Shown in pieces: positions 1 to 5,049 of a DNA stretch of 5,098 bases (positions are counted from its first letter, which is position 1; each line of letters starts with the position of its first letter). Source of the DNA: a bacterium. Its GTDB lineage: Bacteria > Babelota > Babeliae > Babelales > Vermiphilaceae. The stretch spans positions 1-5,098 of the forward strand of contig DAOUPL010000054.1 in the NCBI GenBank assembly GCA_030626185.1, written 5' to 3'. Under the pieces are notes generated by a model. It was not told the origin of the DNA. It was given only the letters and a program-made list of their open reading frames with translations, and did not search any database. A program made the position numbers and the translations under genes.

Positions 1-148
1 AATTGAAGCTGGTGCTGATGTTAATGCAGTGAATGTTTCAGGCAAGACACCGTTGATGTTTGCATGTAGCTGCAGAATTGTATCTTGAAGGAAGAGATCA
101 ACATCGTGGATGGTTCCATTATTGCTTAAACACGGTGCTACAGAATAA
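1..148 (+). pseudogene. 3' end of an ankyrin-repeat protein gene, interrupted by in-frame TGA
   Basis: The gene enters from the left edge; its start is outside the window. The frame beginning at base 2 reads a typical ankyrin segment (IEAGADVNAVN, then GKTPLMFAC) and meets TGA at 86-88. In the same frame after the stop, 113-148 encodes VPLLLKHGATE and TAA, which closely matches the C-terminus of the next gene (LVSLLLEHGATK). The paralogous segment at 907-924 encodes EIVPLL without a break, whereas here the equivalent RIV and PLLL codons are separated by 33 bp (83-115). Ankyrin repeats are helix-turn-helix modules that bind proteins. I read this as a 3'-truncated or decaying copy. It could still yield a protein that ends at 88 and lacks only its last half-repeat, so pseudogene status is an inference. 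A sequencing or assembly error is possible but would have to explain an insertion of exactly 11 codons. Confidence 0.6.
5..26 (+). repeat. Dispersed ankyrin-coding repeat, copy 1 (others at 833-851 and 926-947)
   Basis: The 22 bases that encode the turn EAGADVN plus one base are identical at 5-26 and 926-947. The first 19 bases recur at 833-851. Identity at the nucleotide level between the broken upstream gene and the intact one shows recent duplication or gene conversion, beyond conservation of the protein motif. Such stretches are substrates for recombination that adds or removes whole repeats. Confidence 0.85.
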
Positions 149-153
149 ATATT
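131..153 (+). repeat. Conserved 3'-end repeat of the two ankyrin genes, copy 1 (copy 2 at 1025-1047)
   Basis: The two 23-bp segments encode HGATE or HGATK, the TAA stop and five bases past it. They differ at only two positions (136 versus 1030, and 143 versus 1037). Because similarity continues past the stop codon, the two genes probably arose by duplication of a unit that included 3' flanking DNA. Confidence 0.75.
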
Positions 154-169
154 TTATTGAGAAGAAATT

Positions 170-1042
170 ATGAATAAACAAAAATTATTAACAGTTTTTT
201 TATTGTTTTTTAGTATTGCTAGCCATTGTGGTAAAGATAACTCTCTAGCTGAACAATCTATAAATCTCCCTCCTTTACCAAGAGAAATTTGGGCTCATTC
301 ACTAACACTATCTTTTGAACCTGAAAAAAATGTTGAAAATATTATAAATTATCAAAGCCTTTCGATGGTAAGTCGTTATTTTCAACATGCAGACTTTTTT
401 AATGCACTTGTTGTCTATTTACAAAAAAAAAAAGTTTCTTATTTAGGTTTACTTGCAGATAATGAATGTTACTTTACATTAGCGTTTTTTTGTCGATTAT
501 GTCTTGTTCTACCCACAAAAGAAAGAATTTGCTTTAATGTGGATGCAAAGATAACTCAAGGAATTTATAAAAGACAGATACCCTTGATGTACGCATCTAA
601 AAATAATAATCTAGATCTTGTTAAGCTCTTAATTGAAGATGGCGCTGATGTTAATCTAGTAGATAATCGTGGCTGGACAGCGTTGATGCTTGCATGTAAA
701 TATAATAATTCAGATCTTATTGTGCCTTTAATTAATGCTGGTGCTGATATTAATGTTGTGAATTATTCAGACTTGACATTGTTGATGATCGCGTGTGTAA
801 GTAACAATCTAAATGTTGCTAAGCTTTTAATTGAAGCTGGTGCTGATGTTATGGTTGATACTCTTGGTTTTACAGCGTTGATGACTGCATGTAAATATAG
901 TCCAGAAATTGTACCATTATTGTTAGAAGCTGGTGCTGATGTTAATGTTGAAGGTGGATGTGGAAAAACAGCGTTAAGTATTACGCGATTGTGTAATCCA
1001 CAGCTTGTTTCATTATTACTTGAACACGGCGCTACAAAATAA
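170..1042 (+). CDS. Exported ankyrin-repeat protein with F-box-like N-terminal motif
   Basis: This is a 290-residue protein. Residues 1-19 form a signal peptide: the basic start MNKQK, then a hydrophobic core (LLTVFLLFFSIA). Cys20 follows, but SHC is a poor lipobox, so cleavage by signal peptidase I near SIA is as likely as lipidation. Residues 36-71 resemble an F-box, with LPREIW at 36-41 and LSMVSRYF at 64-71; the spacing is about seven residues longer than the usual F-box. Residues 133-290 hold five ankyrin repeats with the consensus TALMxAC...LLIEAGADVN; the fourth is two residues short and the fifth ends the protein at HGATK. Residues 80-130 match nothing I recognise. The start is supported by GAGAAG at 159-164, five bases before ATG. 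It lies 21 bp after the upstream paralogue and is probably co-transcribed with it. F-box/ankyrin proteins are known as host ubiquitin-ligase adaptors (for example Legionella AnkB); that role here is inference. The ankyrin call is firm and the F-box call is tentative. Confidence 0.9.
   Translation: MNKQKLLTVFLLFFSIASHCGKDNSLAEQSINLPPLPREIWAHSLTLSFEPEKNVENIINYQSLSMVSRYFQHADFFNALVVYLQKKKVSYLGLLADNECYFTLAFFCRLCLVLPTKERICFNVDAKITQGIYKRQIPLMYASKNNNLDLVKLLIEDGADVNLVDNRGWTALMLACKYNNSDLIVPLINAGADINVVNYSDLTLLMIACVSNNLNVAKLLIEAGADVMVDTLGFTALMTACKYSPEIVPLLLEAGADVNVEGGCGKTALSITRLCNPQLVSLLLEHGATK
275..382 (+). other. F-box-like motif within the ankyrin protein
   Basis: These codons are residues 36-71. The first half, LPREIWAHSL, fits the F-box opening LPxEIxxxIL, and the end, LSMVSRYFQ, fits the closing LxxVSrxfr. 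Between them lies EPEKNVENIINYQ, which makes the distance from LP to VS about 31 residues instead of roughly 24. F-box domains bind Skp1 of eukaryotic SCF ubiquitin ligases; a bacterium has no Skp1, so such a motif points to a host target. The match rests on a few conserved positions read by eye. Confidence 0.4.
423..433 (+). other. A11 homopolymer tract inside the ankyrin gene
   Basis: Eleven consecutive A bases encode the end of Gln85 and Lys86-Lys88. The tract lies between the F-box-like region and the ankyrin repeats. Loss of one A brings TAG into frame after FLI, and gain of one A brings TAA into frame nine codons on. Either slip therefore leaves a protein of about 90-98 residues without ankyrin repeats. 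Tracts of this length can vary by replication or transcriptional slippage; whether this one does is unknown. Confidence 0.85.
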
Positions 1043-1078
1043 ATATTGTTATAAAATTGACAAAGTAACATCATTACG

Positions 1079-1104
1079 CCTACGTTTGATAAAAAACGTA
1101 GGAG
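1079..1104 (+). promoter_or_regulatory. Hairpin overlapping the archease ribosome-binding site
   Basis: Bases 1079-1087 (CCTACGTTT) pair perfectly with 1094-1102 (AAACGTAGG) as a 9-bp stem with a 6-base loop. The Shine-Dalgarno AGGAG is at 1100-1104, seven bases before the archease ATG at 1112, so its first three bases lie in the 3' arm of the stem. A run of six T follows at 1106-1111. Two readings are possible: a translation-control hairpin (thermosensor-like or protein-bound), or a Rho-independent terminator for the ankyrin gene whose downstream edge has been reused as a ribosome-binding site. A perfect TTGACA hexamer is present at 1057-1062, but no convincing -10 box sits 16-18 bp after it. 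Confidence 0.6.
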
Positions 1105-1111
1105 ATTTTTT

Positions 1112-1552
1112 ATGAAAGATTTTGAATTTATTCCCCATACTGCTGACATTAAAATAAAAGTATATGGCACAACACTCGAACAATTGTTTAAAAATGCATT
1201 AGTTGGTATGTTTCAGGCAGTGGGGCCAAAAATAAAAGAATGTAAAAAAGTTAATAATCGTGTTGTTTGTGATGAGTTACCAAAGAATAGATCGATTAAT
1301 CTTAATTCGATTGATAAAGAAGCTTTGTTAGTAGATTTTTTATCTGAAGCGGTTTGCCTTTCTGATATTCATGATGAAGCGTATTTTGATGTAACCATTA
1401 ATGAATTAACAGATACTTCAATAACTGCGACGTTGCATGGCATAAAAGTGCAAGGTTTTGACGTTGTTGAAATTAAAGCGGTGACGTATCATGAATTAAA
1501 CATTCAAAATATCGATGGCATTTGGCAAACATACATTGTATTTGATATTTAA
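1112..1552 (+). CDS. Archease, RtcB cofactor protein
   Basis: The protein has 146 residues, the usual size for archease. It is a small acidic cytoplasmic protein that speeds RtcB guanylylation and allows multiple turnover, and can broaden NTP use. The hallmarks are in order: HTADI at 9-13, with the metal-binding Asp12; G19 followed by the helix TLEQLFKNALVGMF (21-34); the segment LLVDFLSEAVCL (72-83); EIKAVTYHEL (120-129); and the C-terminal VFDI, with the acidic Asp145 that the family uses as a metal ligand. The variable region 38-62 contains KECKKVNNRVVCDE with two Cys. The start is supported by AGGAG seven bases upstream. rtcB follows after 14 bp with its own ribosome-binding site, and this pairing strongly supports the assignment. 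The TIGR-style name is 'archease'; no single gene symbol is standard. Confidence 0.95.
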   Translation: MKDFEFIPHTADIKIKVYGTTLEQLFKNALVGMFQAVGPKIKECKKVNNRVVCDELPKNRSINLNSIDKEALLVDFLSEAVCLSDIHDEAYFDVTINELTDTSITATLHGIKVQGFDVVEIKAVTYHELNIQNIDGIWQTYIVFDI

Positions 1553-1566
1553 ATTGAAGGATTGTA

Positions 1567-3024
1567 ATGGAACAAATTATAGATAAAAGTGTGTTAATTC
1601 CATTAAGTGATGAACTTTTTGAAATTCCACAATCGTACCGATCAGACATGCGTGTGCCTGCACGAGTTTACATGAATCAAGCAATGTTTGACGATATTGC
1701 TGATGATAAATCTTTGTGGCAACTAGTAAACGTTTCAACATTGCCAGGAATACAAAAGTATGCACTTGCTATGCCAGACATTCATCAAGGATACGGTTTT
1801 CCTATTGGTGGCGTTGCAGCAACGGCAATTGATGAAGGTGGGGTAATTTCTCCTGGTGGTATTGGGTACGACATTAATTGTGGTGTGCGTGTTTTGGTCG
1901 CCAACATGGATTATGATGAACTAAAACCACACTTGGATGAACTTGCAACTGCGCTTTATGAAGTAATTCCTTCTGGTGTTGGTCGTGGTGGCAACGTAAA
2001 ACTTAATCGCGATGAAATGGATGCAGTGTTAACTCACGGTGTGTCAGCAATGATAAAAATGGGTTATGGCAACGAACATGACATGATCCATTGTGAAAAC
2101 GCTGGTTACATGTCGTTTGCAAATGCAGCAAAAATTTCTGATCATGCAAAAAAACGTGGTCACGATCAAGTTGGTACTTTGGGCTCAGGGAATCATTTTT
2201 TAGAAATACAACGTGTATGTGATATTTATGACGATGAGGTTGCACAACTTTTTGGTTTGCAAAAAAACAGTGTTATGGTTATGATTCATTGCGGTTCACG
2301 TGGACTTGGTCATCAAACATGTACTGATTATGTGCGAGAAATGGTACCAAAAATACAAGAATTTAACATAACGTTACCTGATCGTGAACTTGCGTGTGTG
2401 CCATTTTCATCACAAATTGGTCAAGATTATTATGCTGCAATGGCCGCTGCAGCAAACTTTGCATGGGCTAATCGTCACATGATTGGTCATTGGGTACGTG
2501 AGTCGTGGCAACGTATTTTAGGTAGCGATGCAACGTTAACAACGTTGTACGATGTTTCTCACAATCTTGGTAAACAAGAAGTTCACACGGTTGATGGTGT
2601 CGAAAAATCATTACTTGTTCACCGCAAGGGCGCAACACGATCCTTTGGCCCTGGTCATCCTGATACACCCGAAACGTATCGTCACGCTGGTCAACCAGTC
2701 TTTATTCCTGGTAGCATGGGCACGTTTTCTTATGTTCTTGTGGGTACCAAAAAAGGTATGGAACAAGCGTTTGGCAGTTGTTGTCATGGTGCAGGGCGTC
2801 GATTGTCACGAACAAAAGCAAAAAAAATGATTAGCGGTAGACAATTGCGTGATCAACTTGCAGCAAAAAATATTTTGATAAAATGTAAGTCTGATCGTGG
2901 GTTAACTGAAGAAGCACCAATTGCGTACAAAGATGTTGATAACGTTGTGCAAATTGTGCACAATGCTGGACTTGCTAAAAAAGTTGCACGTACACAACCA
3001 CTTGCTGTAATTAAAGGTAGTTAA
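1567..3024 (+). CDS. rtcB: tRNA-splicing/RNA repair ligase RtcB
   Basis: RtcB is a Mn2+- and GTP-dependent ligase that joins RNA 2',3'-cyclic phosphate or 3'-phosphate ends to 5'-OH ends through a guanylylated His. At 485 residues it matches the long archaeal/eukaryotic-type form (about 480) rather than the 408-residue E. coli type. Visible motifs are PDIHQGYGFPIGG (70-82), GGIGYDINCG (97-106; Asp102 and Cys105 metal ligands), GTLGSGNHF (203-211; Asn209, His210), IHCGSRG (240-246; His241), SHNLGKQE (331-338), GSMGTFSYV (382-390), CCHGAGR (405-411; His407 is the nucleotide-accepting His) and VIKG (481-484; Lys483). These positions run parallel to the Pyrococcus horikoshii residues with offsets of +7, then +3, so every catalytic residue is present. 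No intein is present. The start follows AAGGA at 1557-1561, spaced five bases. It forms an operon with archease and ends just before a terminator. No sigma-54 site or rtcA/rtcR is seen in the window. Confidence 0.98.
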   Translation: MEQIIDKSVLIPLSDELFEIPQSYRSDMRVPARVYMNQAMFDDIADDKSLWQLVNVSTLPGIQKYALAMPDIHQGYGFPIGGVAATAIDEGGVISPGGIGYDINCGVRVLVANMDYDELKPHLDELATALYEVIPSGVGRGGNVKLNRDEMDAVLTHGVSAMIKMGYGNEHDMIHCENAGYMSFANAAKISDHAKKRGHDQVGTLGSGNHFLEIQRVCDIYDDEVAQLFGLQKNSVMVMIHCGSRGLGHQTCTDYVREMVPKIQEFNITLPDRELACVPFSSQIGQDYYAAMAAAANFAWANRHMIGHWVRESWQRILGSDATLTTLYDVSHNLGKQEVHTVDGVEKSLLVHRKGATRSFGPGHPDTPETYRHAGQPVFIPGSMGTFSYVLVGTKKGMEQAFGSCCHGAGRRLSRTKAKKMISGRQLRDQLAAKNILIKCKSDRGLTEEAPIAYKDVDNVVQIVHNAGLAKKVARTQPLAVIKGS

Positions 3025-3028
3025 ACAA

Positions 3029-3061
3029 AACAAAGAGGCACCACAAAAAATGGTGCCCCTT
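3029..3061. terminator. Bidirectional Rho-independent terminator between rtcB and the convergent gene
   Basis: GGCACCA at 3037-3043 pairs with TGGTGCC at 3051-3057 as a perfect 7-bp GC-rich stem with a 7-base loop. After one mismatch, AAG at 3033-3035 can extend the pairing with CTT at 3059-3061. On the minus strand the stem is followed by a T-rich tract (TCTTTGTTTTGTTT), a classical terminator for the 593-residue gene, which ends about 35 bp earlier. On the plus strand it starts 12 bp after the rtcB stop, but the T-tract is weaker (CCTTGTAATTTT). A small AT-rich palindrome (TTGTAA-TT-TTACAA) at 3060-3073 adjoins it. Confidence 0.8.
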
Positions 3062-3092
3062 GTAATTTTACAAATTTAAAAAGTAATGATAA

Positions 3093-4874
3093 TTATTTAT
3101 CATCTTTCTTTTTTTCGTCTTCTTTTTTCTCTTCTTTTTCTTTTAGGCCACGCAATGCTTTTTGTAACTCATTGCTAAACTCTGGTAATCTTGTTGCTTT
3201 ATTATCGCCTTTAAAATATGCATCTTTTGCGTTGTCATTCACTTTTAATGATGTAAACGTAGTATTAATAGTATCAAGTTCGCCCATTAAGCGTCCAAAT
3301 GCTTTTTTACCGGTAAAGATTGTATTAATTATTTTAATTTGTTCTTTACTCATTGGTGTTTCTTGCATGCGTTCAATTAGAGTAGTTGCAGCTTGCAAAT
3401 GTGTTTTTATACTTGGAATCAATACAAATTTAAGTTTGTTATCAACAAACTTTCCGCTTTTTTCACCAAAATCTTTGTCTTGTATCTTTGTTTTAAAGTT
3501 TTTCCATGCAGTGTGTCTAGCAAATTCTTCAAGTTCGTTCATGTAACGTTTGAAGATTTCAATATTTTCTTCTATTGAGTCACCAATTACACAGAAGGTG
3601 CTTGCAGTAACACGTGCTTTTTTCTTTTCTTCTGCCTCTTTTTTTGCATCTTTGTCTTTTGTATCTTTTGTTTTAGTGTCTTTATCTTTTGTATCTTTCT
3701 TTTTACCTGGTTTGCTTGGCTTGCGGGATGGTCTTGTGCCATCGCGACCGGCATCACGTTGGGGTGAATAACCATAATTGCCATACGCATTACGATCACC
3801 GTATGGGCTACCATAATAATCGTTACCGTAATCACCATAGTGTCCAAAATCATCGCCAAAGCCACCACGACCGTATGACGGTGCAGCACCAGGTACACGA
3901 CCTTGTTGTTTTTGTAAATCTTCTGCGCGCTTACGTGCTTCTTCCATTTCTTTACGAACTTCTTTTGCAATAGGTTCGTATGTTGCAAGAATCTCATTAA
4001 TTTTGGTAATTACATCTATCGGATAAATAATTCGAGAGTATGCACTTAATATTTGTTGTAATAGTTTTTTTGCTTCAGTAGATAATTTTTCTATACCAAG
4101 AGCTGAAACAATTAATTTTGGCTCTTGCGCATTTAAGAACTCTTCTAAGTTTGTTAGTTCTGCAAATAGTTCTTCGTTTTCAACAAGTTTGTCAAAAAAG
4201 ACATAGGTTGTTTCATCTTTAGGCATAGTAGTTTTAAGTGCATAAAGTTTTTGTTGAAACAACTCAATTTGTGCAATAACATTTTCTGGCGATTCACCTT
4301 GTGGAATGTTTACAATTTTTTGTTGTCCACTCCAACGATCAATCAATTGATTAAGATCAGAGATATTTTGCGATTTAACGACAAACGATCCAGTACGTTC
4401 AATCAGCGAATCAATAAGCGCTTTTACCGAAAGTTCTCGCTTTAAGGTTTCGTCGGATTTTTCATCTTTTTCTACCGAAGGTTTCTTTTCTTCTTCTGGT
4501 GCTGCCACAGGTGTTGATGTTGGTTGTGCTTCAAGTTGTTCCATCTCTTGTACCATTTCATCAGTCATGTCTTGCAAGAATCCTGCAAGTTCATCTTCTG
4601 ACATGTTGCCCATCATCTCTTCAACTTGTTGTACCGTGTCAAAGAATTCTTGTTGTTCTTCTGGAGATAGTGAACCAACATAATCATCAATCTCTTTTTG
4701 TACCTGCATAAGTTCTTGTTCCATCTTGGCCATATCTTCTTCAGTAAAATTATTTGGATCAAAGCCACCGGGCATCCCGCCAAAAGGTGAACAAGTAGTT
4801 GAAACAAATAAACAAAGAACTAAAGACAAGTTATAAAATATGCGTGATGTAAAACTCGGTTGTTTATTATTCAT
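3093..4874 (-). CDS. Exported low-complexity, two-domain helical protein of unknown function
   Basis: The protein has 593 residues and I recognise no family. The ATG at 4874 is preferred because AAAGG lies five bases upstream; an in-frame ATG at 4904 would add ten residues but has no ribosome-binding site and spoils the signal peptide. Layout: signal peptide 1-28 (basic start, then LSLVLCLFVST; Cys28 follows in the non-canonical STTC); Gly/Pro stretch SPFGGMPGGFDP; acidic, Met- and Gln-rich helices 43-116; Pro/Glu/Lys linker 117-147; helical domain 148-325, ending in a Lys/Glu/Arg/Gln-rich helix (301-325) that may be a coiled coil; Gly/Tyr/Asp-rich segment 334-370; basic RPSRKPSKPGKKK; Lys/Asp/Thr repeat 393-409; charged linker to 420; second helical domain 421-578; and a Lys/Glu/Asp tail ending in KKKDDK. 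An envelope or secreted role is inferred from the signal peptide. The gene is transcribed alone, convergent with rtcB. The large coding length and even composition argue that it is real. Confidence 0.9.
   Translation of the reverse strand: MNNKQPSFTSRIFYNLSLVLCLFVSTTCSPFGGMPGGFDPNNFTEEDMAKMEQELMQVQKEIDDYVGSLSPEEQQEFFDTVQQVEEMMGNMSEDELAGFLQDMTDEMVQEMEQLEAQPTSTPVAAPEEEKKPSVEKDEKSDETLKRELSVKALIDSLIERTGSFVVKSQNISDLNQLIDRWSGQQKIVNIPQGESPENVIAQIELFQQKLYALKTTMPKDETTYVFFDKLVENEELFAELTNLEEFLNAQEPKLIVSALGIEKLSTEAKKLLQQILSAYSRIIYPIDVITKINEILATYEPIAKEVRKEMEEARKRAEDLQKQQGRVPGAAPSYGRGGFGDDFGHYGDYGNDYYGSPYGDRNAYGNYGYSPQRDAGRDGTRPSRKPSKPGKKKDTKDKDTKTKDTKDKDAKKEAEEKKKARVTASTFCVIGDSIEENIEIFKRYMNELEEFARHTAWKNFKTKIQDKDFGEKSGKFVDNKLKFVLIPSIKTHLQAATTLIERMQETPMSKEQIKIINTIFTGKKAFGRLMGELDTINTTFTSLKVNDNAKDAYFKGDNKATRLPEFSNELQKALRGLKEKEEKKEDEKKKDDK
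3646..3705 (-). repeat. Two tandem 30-bp units encoding the Lys/Asp/Thr repeat
   Basis: The units 3646-3675 and 3676-3705 match at about 25 of 30 positions. On the minus strand each encodes a ten-residue unit built on KDTKDKD (residues 393-399 and 403-409). The period is a multiple of three, so changes in copy number would keep the frame. The segment is highly charged and likely disordered, joining the Gly/Tyr-rich stretch to the C-terminal helical domain. Confidence 0.75.
3765..3875 (-). other. Gly/Tyr/Asp-rich low-complexity segment of the 593-residue protein
   Basis: Codons for residues 334-370 give repeated YG, GDYG, YYGSPYG and YGNYGY pieces with Arg, Asp and Asn. The composition resembles prion-like, self-associating or adhesive low-complexity segments. 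It lies between two helical domains and next to a very basic stretch. Confidence 0.8.
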
Positions 4875-4879
4875 AATGA

Positions 4880-4884
4880 CCTTT
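4880..4884 (-). promoter_or_regulatory. Ribosome-binding site that fixes the start of the 593-residue protein
   Basis: AAAGG on the minus strand stands five bases before the ATG at 4874-4872. The in-frame ATG at 4904-4902 has only AT-rich sequence without a GG core before it. The choice also places the basic MNNK start directly ahead of the hydrophobic signal core. Confidence 0.8.
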
Positions 4885-4926
4885 ATGGTAACGATTCTAT
4901 ACATTTAACGATTTTGTTTAGTATTT

Positions 4927-4932
4927 AGTATA
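4927..4932 (-). promoter_or_regulatory. Candidate -10 box for the 593-residue protein gene
   Basis: TATACT on the minus strand matches five of six bases of the sigma-70 -10 consensus. It lies about 50 bp upstream of the ATG at 4874. No good TTGACA-like hexamer is found 16-18 bp further upstream, so this is a weak prediction. The whole region 4875-5049 is AT-rich, and chance -10 matches are expected. Confidence 0.3.
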
Positions 4933-4973
4933 CATAAAGAATTGCATAACTGGTACTTTCATGGTTTTTTTGT

Positions 4974-4991
4974 CAGGGCAAACGCATCTAA
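4974..4991 (+). mobile_element. Possible left terminal end of an insertion sequence
   Basis: The block CAGGGCAAACGCATCTAA stands out as richer in G and C than the surrounding AT-rich intergenic DNA. It lies about 60 bp before the next start codon, where an IS terminal repeat would be expected ahead of its transposase. The right end is outside the window, so no inverted partner or target duplication can be seen. This is a hypothesis only. Confidence 0.25.
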
Positions 4992-5049
4992 TTTAAGTAA
5001 AAAAATATAGAAAAATCTGTTATCCTTTTGAAAAATAAAGGATATGCCG

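Noticed and set aside
86..88. TGA might be recoded as an amino acid (Gly or Trp), making the upstream ankyrin gene intact
   Set aside because: The four complete genes contain no in-frame TGA, use ordinary GGN and TGG codons and have full-family lengths where known (RtcB, archease). The TGA also lies within DNA that is extra relative to the paralogue.
1057..1062. TTGACA as the -35 box of an archease-rtcB promoter
   Set aside because: The hexamer is perfect, but the best -10 candidate at proper spacing (TACGTT, 18 bp) matches only three of six bases and lies within the hairpin stem.
763..1170. Minus-strand open frame of 135 codons
   Set aside because: It is antisense to ankyrin repeats and the archease start; its repeated TSAPAS pattern is simply the complement of the GADV codons. 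It has no ribosome-binding site that I can see.
2552..2830. Plus-strand open frame inside rtcB
   Set aside because: It is an alternative frame of a fully conserved rtcB region and its product has no recognisable pattern.
3587..3997. Minus-strand 136-codon frame overlapping the 593-residue gene
   Set aside because: Its His/Val/Met-rich product is the shifted reading of the Gly/Tyr-rich and Lys-rich codons; the main frame is far longer and has a signal peptide and ribosome-binding site.
4789..4793. Cys28 of the 593-residue protein as a lipoprotein cleavage site
   Set aside because: The residues before it (STT) do not fit the usual lipobox with Gly, Ala or Ser at -1 and Leu at -3. Lipidation is possible but cannot be claimed.
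5044..5046. ATG as the start of the right-edge gene
   Set aside because: It is only one base from the AAAGGA site, too close for initiation; the ATG at 5050 has normal spacing.
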